This document shows, piece after piece, positions 32,045 through 41,774 of a stretch of DNA of 64,000 bases (position 1 is the stretch's first letter; the number at the start of each line of letters is the position of its first letter). Location of the stretch: assembly GCA_016186995.1 (NCBI GenBank), contig JACPKQ010000027.1:61022-125021 (forward strand). The letters run 5' to 3'. The notes under the pieces were generated by a model. It worked only from the letters and a program-made list of their open reading frames with translations. It was not told the DNA's origin and made no database searches. Origin of the DNA: Deltaproteobacteria bacterium. GTDB taxonomy: Bacteria; Bdellovibrionota; JACOXK01. Position numbers and translations under genes: made by a program.

Positions 32045-32973
32045 TTAAGTGAAATGGTAGGATCCACAACTGAATAAAAAAGATCCGTTATTAAATTGAT
32101 AAAAATATAAGTTAAAGAAATTATTAAAACACACCCTTGAATCACTAAAAAATCTCGTTGCTGAATAGCTCCAATAAATAACTGCCCTAACCCCGGCCAA
32201 TCAAAAATTTTTTCTGTAATAATAGCTCCAGTTAATAAAGTACCTAATTGAAGCCCTGTAATAGTAATAACTGGATTTAAAGCATTTCTTAAAGCATGCT
32301 TATAAAGAATTGTTTTTGAATAAAGCCCTTTGGCATAGGCCGTTCGAATATAATCTTGTGAAAGCACATCAAGAAGACTCGTTCGAAGCATTCGTGTAAG
32401 AATGGCGGTGAGTGCAGTTCCTAAAGTAATGGTTGGAAGGATAAGACTTAAAAGCCCCTCCATTCCCGAAATAGGAAAGGGTAAATTCATCCACACGGCA
32501 AAAATACTGATAAGAAGAGGCCCTAAAGCAAAATTAGGAATAGAAATCCCTAAAAGAGCTAACATCATAGCAAAAGTATCTATTTTCGAAAAGGCTTTGA
32601 CTGCTGAAAGCACGCCTAAGGGTATGGAAATAAGGAGGGCCAAAAAAAGAGAAGAAAAGGCAAGTAATATCGTTGCAGGTAATCTTTCAAGAATAAGAGA
32701 AAATACCTTTTTTCCTTGGGTGTAGTAAGAGGTTCCTAAATCTCCATGGAAAAGCCTTACTAAATAATTTTTATACTGAGTGGGAAGAGGTTTATCTAAA
32801 CCTAATTGCTGAATGAGATCTGCTCTATCCAAAGAAGAAGCTTGATCGCCCACAATAAAATCTACAGGATCTCCTGGGATGATATGGCTTAAAAAAAAGA
32901 CAATAGTTATAACACCAAGAATGGTAGGAATAGCGAGAAAAAGGCGTCTTAAGACATAGTTTCTTAAGTCCAC
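32041..32973 (-). CDS. Peptide-type ABC transporter permease (DppB/OppB family)
   Basis: A 310-residue permease with six membrane helices. The start YVLRRLFLAIPTILGVITIVF and FFLSHIIPGDP are OppB/DppB hallmarks, and RTAYAKGLYSKTILYKHALRN is the EAA loop. It is the first gene of a four-gene reverse-strand operon. Known OppBC pairs carry di- or oligopeptides or nickel; the substrate cannot be told. The partner ATPases and binding protein must be encoded elsewhere. Confidence 0.9.
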   Translation of the reverse strand: MDLRNYVLRRLFLAIPTILGVITIVFFLSHIIPGDPVDFIVGDQASSLDRADLIQQLGLDKPLPTQYKNYLVRLFHGDLGTSYYTQGKKVFSLILERLPATILLAFSSLFLALLISIPLGVLSAVKAFSKIDTFAMMLALLGISIPNFALGPLLISIFAVWMNLPFPISGMEGLLSLILPTITLGTALTAILTRMLRTSLLDVLSQDYIRTAYAKGLYSKTILYKHALRNALNPVITITGLQLGTLLTGAIITEKIFDWPGLGQLFIGAIQQRDFLVIQGCVLIISLTYIFINLITDLFYSVVDPTISLK

Positions 32974-33036
32974 AGGGTTATCTTATCACAATTGTCGGTC
33001 CTGTGCTCCTCTCCTTGTCACCCCGCACTTTTCTCT

Positions 33037-33067
33037 GTCATCCCACGGCTTGACCGGGGGATCTGGT
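33037..33067. repeat. GTCATCCCGG-type short repeat
   Basis: GTCATCCCACGGCTTGACCG-GGGGATCTGG is a variant unit, close to that at 39547-39575. It sits between oppB and the MITE-1 copy. Confidence 0.6.
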
Positions 33068-33091
33068 ATTTTAATTACGACCTTGGTTCTT

Positions 33092-33266
33092 AAAATGGTT
33101 GCTATCTTTCGCTTCATGGCTCGCTGTAGTTATCCAACATGAACTCCTATTAATCCCGTAAGTGCTAAAGCACTGTCCGGGATGCATAGTTTTGAATATT
33201 TACAAACCGTGTGCTGCGCTTTACTTCCACTCCAGACAGTAACCATTTTTTAACATAAACTCGAAT
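33092..33266 (-). mobile_element. MITE-1 element, inverted copy
   Basis: AAAATGGTTGCTATCTTTCG ... GACAGTAACCATTTTTTAAC-ATAAACTCGAA. The core is the reverse complement of the copies at 17049 and 19089. The outer part of the left TIR is missing, replaced by the CCTTGGTTCT word of the neighbouring module. Confidence 0.72.
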
Positions 33267-33321
33267 ATTGTTACATAAAGTTACCTAGTATGTTTTGAAG
33301 GCCGTCTCGGAGGCCCCGGCT

Positions 33322-33428
33322 GTCATCGCGAGGTTCATGAAATGAACCGTGGCGATCTCAACACGCAAGTGTTGTCCTAGAATTGCTTTAGCAATTCTAG
33401 GAGATTGCTTCGCTACGCTCGCAATGAC
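33322..33428. repeat. GTCATTGCGAG-type repeat, 107 bp, inverted twin of 16938-17044
   Basis: GTCATCGCGAGGTTCATGAA ... GCTACGCTCGCAATGAC. It differs from the reverse complement of 16938-17044 at one visible position. Confidence 0.85.
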
Positions 33429-33435
33429 ACGTATC

Positions 33436-33514
33436 CATGAGAGAGTAGGGACTGGGTGTTTTGTTGCACGTTCAGGAAACAAAACACCCTCCCTACTCAG
33501 AACCAAGATTGTAG
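33436..33514. repeat. CCTTGGTTCTGA repeat module, inverted copy
   Basis: CATGAGAGAGTAGGGACTGG-GTGTTTTG ... CAAAACACCC-TCCCTACTCAGAACCAAGATTGTAG: inverted arms around TTGCACGTTCAGGAAA. The arm sequence differs from the 16858 copy while the ends are shared, as if arms co-vary. Confidence 0.65.
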
Positions 33515-33515
33515 A

Positions 33516-33572
33516 AAAAGATGGATCCTTCGCTTCACTCAGGATGACAGCGAGCCATGAAGCGGAAGACAT
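33516..33572. repeat. GTCATTCTGAG-type unit joined to a MITE-1 end fragment
   Basis: AGATGGATCCTTCGCTTCAC-TCAGGATGACAG runs straight into CAGCGAGCCATGAAGCGGAA-GAC, the end of MITE-1. With the three preceding repeats this mirrors the order found at 16816-17225. Confidence 0.6.
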
Positions 33573-33619
33573 AGACCTTTATTGACCTTAAGCACCTTTA
33601 AACTTAAAATGATGATGCG

Positions 33620-34708
33620 ATGAAAGATTTAAAGAATCTTGTGGGTTCACATTTCATGTTTGGCCTGGGAGGCACAAGCCTTTCTCAAACAACCATCTCT
33701 TTTATTAAAGAAGTAAGGCCTGCTGGTTTTATTATTATGGGAGAAAATTATGAATCTCCAGAACAAATCCATGATCTTTGTGTCGATCTTCAAACCATAA
33801 GCAAGGAACCTCTTCTTATCGGGGTCGATCAAGAAGGGGGGCGAGTTGCAAGGCTCAAGGAACCCTTCATTAAAATTCCCAAAGCTTCCTTGATAGGTGA
33901 AAAAAACTCTCCAAAATGGACATTTGATCTTTACCATGCGCTCGGAAAAGAGCTTCGTTCTGTAGGTATTAACCTTGATTTTGCTCCCGTGTGCGACATT
34001 CTTACAAACCCAAAAAATAAAGTTATTGGCGATAGATCTTTTAGCTCAGATCTAAAAATTGTTGAATCTCTTACTTCAGCAAGTGTTCGAGGGCTTCAAA
34101 AAGCAGGGGTCATAGCCTGTGCTAAACACTACCCAGGGCACGGAGATACTTTAGAAGACTCTCATGAAAGCCTTCCTCATGTAAAAACCCAGCTTAAAAC
34201 TCTTGAATCAAGGGAGCTTGCCGCTTTTAAAAAAGCCATAAAAAGTGGCGTCGAAACAATCATGACGGCTCATCTTATGTGTGATGCACTGGATAAAGAT
34301 ATGCCCACTACACTTTCTGTCAAAGCACTTCAAAAATTAAGGAAAGACCTGCGTTTTTCTGGGCTTATCATTTCAGACGATATGAATATGGGTGCCATTT
34401 CAGAAGTACAAATGGAAGAAGATGCTCTTTATTTAGCAGTTGAAGCAGGTATTGATCTTCTTCTTTACTGCGACCCTCTCCATGACCATCATAAAAAAGT
34501 TTTTGAATATCTTTATAAAAAAACAGAAAAAGATTCTTCCTTTTTAAAAAAACTTCAAGAATCCTACAAAAGGCTCCAAAAAATTAAAGATGAATATCTT
34601 GTCGACCCACTTCCGCCCAAAGATGCTTGGAAAAATATCGTAGGTTCTCAAGAACACTCTGTCATCTCCTTTTGTCATCACGAGGAGCCTGAAAAGGCGA
34701 CGTGGTGA
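33620..34708 (+). CDS. nagZ: Beta-N-acetylhexosaminidase
   Basis: A 362-residue GH3 enzyme that removes GlcNAc from GlcNAc-anhydroMurNAc(-peptide) during cell-wall recycling. Seen are LLIGVDQEGGRVARL, the LDFAPVCDI segment, KHYPGHGDTLEDSH (the catalytic Asp-His loop typical of NagZ) and the nucleophile motif LIISDDMNMGAI. There is no signal peptide, so it acts in the cytoplasm, as expected. The reading frame runs into a palindromic repeat, which supplies the last about 11 residues (CHHEEPEKATW) and the stop codon. It is near anmK, amgK and murU. Confidence 0.93.
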   Translation: MKDLKNLVGSHFMFGLGGTSLSQTTISFIKEVRPAGFIIMGENYESPEQIHDLCVDLQTISKEPLLIGVDQEGGRVARLKEPFIKIPKASLIGEKNSPKWTFDLYHALGKELRSVGINLDFAPVCDILTNPKNKVIGDRSFSSDLKIVESLTSASVRGLQKAGVIACAKHYPGHGDTLEDSHESLPHVKTQLKTLESRELAAFKKAIKSGVETIMTAHLMCDALDKDMPTTLSVKALQKLRKDLRFSGLIISDDMNMGAISEVQMEEDALYLAVEAGIDLLLYCDPLHDHHKKVFEYLYKKTEKDSSFLKKLQESYKRLQKIKDEYLVDPLPPKDAWKNIVGSQEHSVISFCHHEEPEKATW

Positions 34709-34755
34709 TCCCATCGCATTAGCGATGAGATTGCTTCGCTAACGCTCGCAATGAC
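34674..34755. repeat. GTCATTGCGAG-type repeat overlapping the nagZ stop
   Basis: 82 bp from GTCATCACGAGGAGCCTGAA to GCTCGCAATGAC with the internal palindrome CATCGCATTAGCGATG. Its first 35 bases are the end of nagZ. Confidence 0.8.
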
Positions 34756-34806
34756 GGGGTGCACTCTCACAATGACTTGTTATCGTCATTCAACATAATG
34801 AACTTG

Positions 34807-36450
34807 TTATATTTTTATCGTCATTCCAGGGGTTTTTTTCGTGTGCTTACCCTTTTTAATCACCATTTCGCCATTGACGAACACATATTCAATGCCCTTA
34901 GGATAATGAAGCGGGTCTAAAAAGGTTGAGGTATCTTGAAGTTTTTCATAGTCAAAGGCCACAAGATCAGCATAATAACCAGCCTTAATCTTGCCCCGTT
35001 TCGCAAGGCCAAAGCGCTCTGCAGGTTGAACGGTCATTTTTTTAACAGCCTCTTCGAGGGTTAAAATTTTCTTCTTTTTTACATATTCTGAAATCACTCG
35101 TGGAAAGGTTCCAAAAGCCCTAGGGTGAAGGGCTCCTTTGCTTAAACGCCCCTCACAACTTCGGCACCCACTATCGGATCCAATCATAACATATTCTTTT
35201 TTAAGAATTCTTTCTAAATTTTCTTCACTCATCGCATGATAAATAGCTGAAACTTTTGTTTCTTCTTGAATGAGAAGGTCCATAACAAAATCAAGCGGGT
35301 GTACTTTTAATTTTTGAGCTGCTTCTGAAACTCTTTTTCCTTCGTATTTTTTATTTTTTTGCGATGGCACTTCCATAATTTGCACAGTGTCGTAGTAACC
35401 CGAATCATATTTTTTTGAGAGTTCCTGATGTATATCTTTTCTAAATTTTATATCTTTAAGATTTTGAATCAGTTTTTTTTCGCCACCGTCATACACCCAA
35501 CTTGGAAGCACTTGCTGAAGTCCTGTTTGTGCTGCTGTATAAGGGTATCTGTCACACATGACATCAACACCCTCTTTAATGGCTGTTTCGATCACATCAA
35601 AAACCTTATCAATTTTATTCCAGTTTCTTTTTCCAAAAGTTTTAAGGTGAGAAATTTGAATTTTACACCCTGTTTTTCGGCCCACATTGAGGGTTTCAGA
35701 AATAGCCTCTAAAACAAGATCATTTTCATTACGCATGTGAAAAGCAAAAATTTTACCGTGTTTTTTACACATTTTTCCTAATTCCAAAAGTTCTTTTTCA
35801 TCGGCATAACAAGCAGGTGGGTACACAAGCCCCGTTGAAAGCCCGATAGCTCCTTCGTGAAAAGCCTCTTCAAGCTTTGAACATATATTCTTTATTTCTT
35901 GCTGAGTCAGTTTTCGATTGACAACCCCTGTTTCAGACTCACGCAGTGTATTATGCCCCACCAAATGAGCATAATTCATTGAAATATGCAGTTTTTTCAA
36001 AGTTTTAAAATACTCTGAAAGACTCGACCAAGGCAGTTTTAAACTTTCATACTTTTCATAATCTTCAATTCTTTTTGCCTGACAACTTCCCCACACAGGC
36101 GCTGCTGAATAACCACAATTCCCCCCAATATCTGTTGTCACTCCTTGATACACTTTGGCATCGGCTGTGTGATTCATCAGTAAAAAATAATCTGAGTGTG
36201 CATGACAATCAATAAACCCAGGCACAACAACAAGTTTTGTAAGATCTAAAACCTTGTCATAGCGAGGAGCCTGAAAAGGCGACGTGGCTATCTCATCGCT
36301 ACCGCGATGGGATTGCTTCACATTCGTTCGCAATGACGAAGGGCTTGTTTGCAATGACGGCAAGGGTGAAAACAACCCGTTTTGAATAGAAAATGAAGAA
36401 CCTAAAAAATTAAAAAACGATTGCTTAAGTTGAATTGACAAGTAACTCAC
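34807..36450 (-). CDS. N-acyl-D-amino-acid deacylase, with repeat-derived N-terminal insert
   Basis: A 547-residue amidohydrolase. VVPGFIDCHAHSDYFLL carries the HxH metal ligands, GNCGYSAAP and GLSTGLVYPPACYADEKEL are typical of D-aminoacylases, and HMRNE, ISHLKTFG and MIGSDSG carry further ligands and the catalytic Asp. It hydrolyses N-acyl-D-amino acids; next to nagZ this could serve salvage of D-amino acids from wall peptides (inference). The usual small N-terminal beta domain is poor: residues about 30-65 are encoded by a GTCATTGCGAG-type repeat block. Confidence 0.88.
   Translation of the reverse strand: MSYLSIQLKQSFFNFLGSSFSIQNGLFSPLPSLQTSPSSLRTNVKQSHRGSDEIATSPFQAPRYDKVLDLTKLVVVPGFIDCHAHSDYFLLMNHTADAKVYQGVTTDIGGNCGYSAAPVWGSCQAKRIEDYEKYESLKLPWSSLSEYFKTLKKLHISMNYAHLVGHNTLRESETGVVNRKLTQQEIKNICSKLEEAFHEGAIGLSTGLVYPPACYADEKELLELGKMCKKHGKIFAFHMRNENDLVLEAISETLNVGRKTGCKIQISHLKTFGKRNWNKIDKVFDVIETAIKEGVDVMCDRYPYTAAQTGLQQVLPSWVYDGGEKKLIQNLKDIKFRKDIHQELSKKYDSGYYDTVQIMEVPSQKNKKYEGKRVSEAAQKLKVHPLDFVMDLLIQEETKVSAIYHAMSEENLERILKKEYVMIGSDSGCRSCEGRLSKGALHPRAFGTFPRVISEYVKKKKILTLEEAVKKMTVQPAERFGLAKRGKIKAGYYADLVAFDYEKLQDTSTFLDPLHYPKGIEYVFVNGEMVIKKGKHTKKTPGMTIKI
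36256..36358 (-). repeat. GTCATTGCGAG-type repeat inside the D-aminoacylase gene
   Basis: On the plus strand GTCATAGCGAGGAGCCTGAA ... TTCGTTCGCAATGAC, then a partial second unit ending GCAATGAC at 36358. It is about 102 bp and in frame. The gene ATG at 36450 is upstream of it, so the repeat is translated unless a later start is used. Confidence 0.78.
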
Positions 36451-36491
36451 ATTGATAAGGTATCACGAAGAACTTATTTATGTCATTCTTT

Positions 36492-36562
36492 GTCATCACG
36501 AGCGCAGCGTGGTGATCTCATCACCTTTGGTGATGGGATTGCTTCGTTGCACTCGCAATGAC
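36492..36562. repeat. GTCATTGCGAG-type palindromic repeat
   Basis: GTCATCACGAGCGCAGCGTG-GTGATCTCATCACC ... TTGCACTCGCAATGAC, with CATCACCTTTGGTGATG as inner hairpin. It lies just upstream of the D-aminoacylase gene, which itself contains another copy. Confidence 0.75.
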
Positions 36563-36595
36563 AGGAGCAATGACAATGACAAGCACACAAAAAAA

Positions 36596-36624
36596 AAGGG
36601 CCGTCCTACGACAGCCCTTTTTTA
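36596..36624 (-). terminator. Intrinsic terminator of the porin-like gene
   Basis: AAGGGCTGTCGTAGGACGGC-CCTT on the reverse strand is a stem with one mismatch, followed by a run of eight T (plus-strand A run at 36588-36597). It lies 20 bp past the stop of the 36645 gene. The plus-strand side also ends in T6, so it may act in both directions. Confidence 0.8.
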
Positions 36625-36644
36625 TATATTTATCTACTTGATGA

Positions 36645-37742
36645 TTAGCTTAAATCTCCTGCAAAACCAACCTGCCACACAGTAGTTCCAACAGTAGCTG
36701 CTGCCTGTGTTCCTTTGTCTTTATGGTAACCAGCTTTTACCTTAAAATTAGATGTCCAGTCATATGAAATAGCCGCACCTGAACGTACAGTCTGTTGTTC
36801 TGCGTTGCCAAGTTGTGTATTTCTTTGATACCACGCATAGTGCACTACGGCGTTAAACTCACGCCATGTGGCACCCAGCTTGGCCCCATAGCCTTTTGGG
36901 GTTTGTTCAGGAAGAGGAAATGTACTTTTACCGCTCATATAAGTTACATCTAAGGTTGTAGCAACTTCAGAAAATTTATATCCAGCATTTCCCGCAAGGC
37001 TCCAAAAAGTCTCCTTGGAATTAATACCAGGGGCAATAAAAAAATTGCGCCTCTGCGCAACAACAGGATTAGGCTGATTGAAATAATCGTACCCAACCTT
37101 AGCCCCTACAGTCCAAGGAGTGCCTTTGTAAGCATGGTCATAACCTACAACAGCGGTGTATTCAAGACTACTGAAGTTAACCAGAAAAGCAGCATTCTCA
37201 GTTAAATAGTTGGATGCCATAAACTCATAAAACAGCCCTTTTAAAAATTCGGGGTTTCCTGTAACACCAATACCCGTGTTTTGTTCATCAAAATTCTCCA
37301 TAAGTGCCCACAGTTGATAAGGATATTTCTCAACAGTTTTAAAATCATCACGCCCTCCTACACCAAACATATTACTCCACACACCTGCCTTAATGACCAG
37401 CTCTTTTCCAACTGCATCATATGTGAAATAAGCTTCTCTCAAGGCACCAAAACTAGTAGCAGCAACATCCCGACCGTAAAAGCTATTAACCATATCAAAA
37501 GACACAAACCCTGTCAGCTTACCCAACTCCCACATGAGCCATGGGGTTACCGCAACATCGAGCATTCGTCGAGCGTTTGTAGCACCAGTAGCACGATGCG
37601 TTGTATTGGCAGCGCCAGCCTTTATAGTCTCAACATTTGCATCAAACTTTGCTCCCGTACTCAATTTTGCACTTGCAACCATGGGTAGCGATGTTAACCC
37701 TAACATTAACACCCCAACTACAAATAAACTTACCTTCTTCAT
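36645..37742 (-). CDS. Porin-like outer-membrane protein
   Basis: I take ATG 37742 as the start: GGGAGGAAAG lies just upstream and the protein then opens with a standard signal peptide (MKKVSLFVVGVLMLGLTSL..ASA). Frames further upstream add a positively charged stretch with no meaning. The mature part of about 340 residues consists of many short amphipathic strands (GFVSFDMVNSFYG, LREAYFTYDAV, AVVGYDHAYKG, TTLDVTYMSGKS, VVHYAWYQRN), as in porins and phosphate/oligosaccharide channels. Substrate unknown. It does not end in Phe but in GFAGDLS. It has its own terminator. Confidence 0.75.
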   Translation of the reverse strand: MKKVSLFVVGVLMLGLTSLPMVASAKLSTGAKFDANVETIKAGAANTTHRATGATNARRMLDVAVTPWLMWELGKLTGFVSFDMVNSFYGRDVAATSFGALREAYFTYDAVGKELVIKAGVWSNMFGVGGRDDFKTVEKYPYQLWALMENFDEQNTGIGVTGNPEFLKGLFYEFMASNYLTENAAFLVNFSSLEYTAVVGYDHAYKGTPWTVGAKVGYDYFNQPNPVVAQRRNFFIAPGINSKETFWSLAGNAGYKFSEVATTLDVTYMSGKSTFPLPEQTPKGYGAKLGATWREFNAVVHYAWYQRNTQLGNAEQQTVRSGAAISYDWTSNFKVKAGYHKDKGTQAAATVGTTVWQVGFAGDLS

Positions 37743-37926
37743 AACTTTCCTCCCTTGTTTAGTAAGCCTCAAATTTTTTTGAGCCCATTTTATTTTTAAC
37801 ATAATAACTCTTTCTGTCTCCCACACAGAAAAACACAAACCTATAGTAAAAACGGTAACACCTTAAAAACTCTTGTCAATACCACATGTTAAAAAATTTT
37901 TCGTTTTTTATTTGACTCATTTTTAA

Positions 37927-39420
37927 TCAAAATATTTTTAATATTTTTTCCTTCTTTAAAACACTTTCAGCGGCTTTAAAAATATTAAGCCGTCCTCCTG
38001 TAAAAACCTTATCACCCCAAACATCAATTTTATCAACGCTTTCGAGAAGTTCACTTTTGAGCTCTTTAAATGTTAAATCTTTATGGATAGAAAGTAAAAG
38101 TGCAGCGGCTCCTGCCACATGAGGCGTTGCCATAGAGGTTCCATCAAAGTTAGAATATTTATTATCCCTCACAGTGCTATAAATTTGGCTACCCGGGGCT
38201 GCTAAATCAACACTTTCTTTTCCGTAATTTGAAAAAAAAGCTTTTCGATCTTGTTCATTACTTGCAGCAACAGAAATAATATTTTCATGCGGAAAACTTG
38301 CCGGATACATAGGTTTATCGCCATCGTTATTTTTACTATCGTTTCCAGCAGCAGCTACAAAGAGAACATCGTGTTTTTGTGCTTCTGTTATAACATCTCT
38401 TAAGGCTTGAGAATCTTCATAATCTCCCCAACTATTACTCAAGACTTTTGCACCCATTTTAATAGCATAATCGATAGCTTTAATCGCACCACTGATGTCC
38501 CCTGACCCTTGAGAAGAAAGAAACTTAAGCCCCATAATAGAAACTTCTTGATTCACCCCCACAGTTCCTTTTCCATTCATTCCCACTGCACCTATGGTGC
38601 CAGAACAGTGGCTTCCATGGGAATGATCATCATAAGGAAGAGAATCGTTGTTTGCAAAATCATAACCCACAACATCGTCTATAAAACCATTATTATCATT
38701 ATCAATGCCATCTGTTTCTCGACGCTTTACTTCCCCTGTTTTCTCATCTTTATATTCCCCACTTTCGCCCACGTTTCTCCATACATTCAAACTCAAGTCC
38801 TCATGGTTGTAATCAATACCTGTATCAATCACAGCCACAACTACATTGCGACTTCCTTTTGAAATATTCCAAGCCTCCGGAGATCCAATTTTTTGAATAC
38901 CCCATGTTTTTTCAAAATCAGGATCTTCTTTCGGATTGGTAATGGGTTCAGGGTCTAAAACAAGTGCTGGATCTTTACCTGGCTGTGAAGGCTCACCCGG
39001 ATCTGGGAAGGGCCATGGAAACGGGTTATCGTCATCACCATCCCCTGGAGGCCATGGAAACGGAAAAGGAAATTTACCATCGTCTCCATCCCCTGGAGGC
39101 CATGGAAACGGAAAAGGAAAATCTTCATCATCATCTCCAATAATTCTGACTCTATGATCACTTTCAGCATATTCAACATGTGGATTTTTTCGAATTTGGT
39201 TTAAAACAAAATCAATATTTTGATTCTTCTTCAGTGTCACTTCAAAAAGCGAAGGCAACACAGCAAAGGTAGAAATACTTTTAACATCAAAAGTATAAAA
39301 TAAAGCCCCTGCTTCAAAAACAGGATTCGATTTAAATTTAACAAGGATTTTACTTTGAGTGTGACCTAAGGATGTTAGGAGAAAAAAGAAAACAGCACAG
39401 ACTGCAAGAACTCGACGCAT
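37927..39420 (-). CDS. Secreted subtilisin-like serine protease (S8) with Pro/Asp-rich repeats
   Basis: A 497-residue preproprotein. Residues 1-21 are a signal peptide, about 23-93 an I9-type propeptide (VEYAESDHRVRI), and about 95-160 a low-complexity linker made of near-exact copies of FPFPFPWPPGDGDD. The peptidase domain has the full triad: Asp199 (AVIDTGIDYNH), His268 (HSHGSHCSG) and Ser429 (FDGTSMATPHVAGA), with Asn360 as oxyanion residue. DIDNDNNGFIDD-like Ca-binding residues lie near 240. It is likely exported and self-activating. Downstream is the porin-like gene (184 bp away). Confidence 0.93.
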   Translation of the reverse strand: MRRVLAVCAVFFFLLTSLGHTQSKILVKFKSNPVFEAGALFYTFDVKSISTFAVLPSLFEVTLKKNQNIDFVLNQIRKNPHVEYAESDHRVRIIGDDDEDFPFPFPWPPGDGDDGKFPFPFPWPPGDGDDDNPFPWPFPDPGEPSQPGKDPALVLDPEPITNPKEDPDFEKTWGIQKIGSPEAWNISKGSRNVVVAVIDTGIDYNHEDLSLNVWRNVGESGEYKDEKTGEVKRRETDGIDNDNNGFIDDVVGYDFANNDSLPYDDHSHGSHCSGTIGAVGMNGKGTVGVNQEVSIMGLKFLSSQGSGDISGAIKAIDYAIKMGAKVLSNSWGDYEDSQALRDVITEAQKHDVLFVAAAGNDSKNNDGDKPMYPASFPHENIISVAASNEQDRKAFFSNYGKESVDLAAPGSQIYSTVRDNKYSNFDGTSMATPHVAGAAALLLSIHKDLTFKELKSELLESVDKIDVWGDKVFTGGRLNIFKAAESVLKKEKILKIF

Positions 39421-39515
39421 AAAAGCCCCTTTTTAAAGTTCACTGCAATACTTCTGATATGTCGCCACTATATCAACACCCTCTGATTCTGTAAATCAGC
39501 AAAATGAGGGAAAAC

Positions 39516-39547
39516 AAAAAAGGGCAGGTATAAAACCTGCCCTTTTT
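39516..39547 (-). terminator. Intrinsic terminator of groESL
   Basis: AAAAAGGGCAGGT-TTTAT-ACCTGCCCTTTTTT on the reverse strand: an 8-bp GC-rich stem extended by A/T pairs, with T tract. It is 45 bp past the groEL stop and looks bidirectional. Confidence 0.88.
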
Positions 39548-39575
39548 GGATCCCCCGATCAAGTCGTGGGATGAC
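39547..39575. repeat. GTCATCCCGG-type repeat after groEL
   Basis: TTGGATCCCCCGATCAAGTC-GTGGGATGAC, an imperfect palindrome between the groEL stop and its terminator. Confidence 0.6.
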
Positions 39576-39591
39576 TTTTTTTACAAGCAGC

Positions 39592-41265
<1,674 letters not shown>

Positions 41266-41556
41266 TTATTTAACGATAACTCCTAAGATATCGTCTTCTC
41301 TCATAATGAGATGTTCTACACCTTTGATAGAGATTTCAGTTCCCGAATACTTCCCAAAAAGTATGCGATCACCTGATTTAATTTCAAGTGGAACTTTGCC
41401 TCCTTTTTCACTCACTTTACCTGGCCCCACAGCCACAACTAAACCTTCCATAGGTTTTTCTTTAGCACTATCTGGAATGATAATGCCACCTTTTGTTTTT
41501 TCTTCCTCATTGACTCGTTTCACAATGACACGATCTTGCAATGGTCGTACTTCCAT
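41266..41556 (-). CDS. groES: Co-chaperonin GroES (Cpn10)
   Basis: A 96-residue lid protein of the GroEL ring. [30 protein letters not shown] contains the mobile loop, and [10 protein letters not shown] and [13 protein letters not shown] are standard. First gene of the groESL operon with a GGAGGAAC-type ribosome site; CIRCE lies in its leader. Confidence 0.98.
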   Translation of the reverse strand: MEVRPLQDRVIVKRVNEEEKTKGGIIIPDSAKEKPMEGLVVAVGPGKVSEKGGKVPLEIKSGDRILFGKYSGTEISIKGVEHLIMREDDILGVIVK

Positions 41557-41621
41557 AACTTTGTTCCTCCTTTTTTGTTTCTTTATACTTTAAAAGTTTG
41601 TTATATGGATTTGTTACCTAA

Positions 41622-41648
41622 TTAGCACTCCTCACTTTCAAGTGCTAA
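41622..41648 (-). promoter_or_regulatory. CIRCE operator (HrcA site)
   Basis: Plus strand reads TTAGCACTC, nine bases, then AAGTGCTAA. This matches the CIRCE consensus TTAGCACTC-N9-GAGTGCTAA with one mismatch. It is 66 bp before the groES start and downstream of the -10, the usual position for HrcA repression. Confidence 0.9.
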
Positions 41649-41666
41649 CACCCCAAACAAGCGCGG

Positions 41667-41694
41667 AATATAACAAATGCTTTTAAAAAAGCAA
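41667..41694 (-). promoter_or_regulatory. groES promoter
   Basis: Reverse strand TTGCTT (41689-41694), 16-bp spacer, TATATT (41667-41672), about 20 bp ahead of CIRCE. A sigma-70-type promoter so placed that CIRCE falls at the start of the transcript. Confidence 0.6.
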
Positions 41695-41774
41695 CCCCTA
41701 TTAAATCTCTCGCCGACAGAATCAATGAACATGATCTTGAAGATGTCAAGGAAGTGTCAAAAAACTCTTTAATA

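Noticed and set aside
33285-33585. Two opposing frames of 95 and 78 codons
   Set aside because: Both are translations of the inverted 107-bp repeat and its neighbours; no ribosome site or conserved pattern.
14337-36562. CRISPR array
   Set aside because: Repeats are abundant but are palindromic, of unequal spacing and mixed types, with no spacer pattern and no cas gene.
37743-37838. N-terminal extension of the porin-like protein
   Set aside because: A strong ribosome site lies just before ATG 37742 and a normal signal peptide starts there.
38936-39179. Frames opposite and alongside the subtilase spacer
   Set aside because: Low-complexity products of the repeated FPWPPGDGDD coding DNA in other frames.
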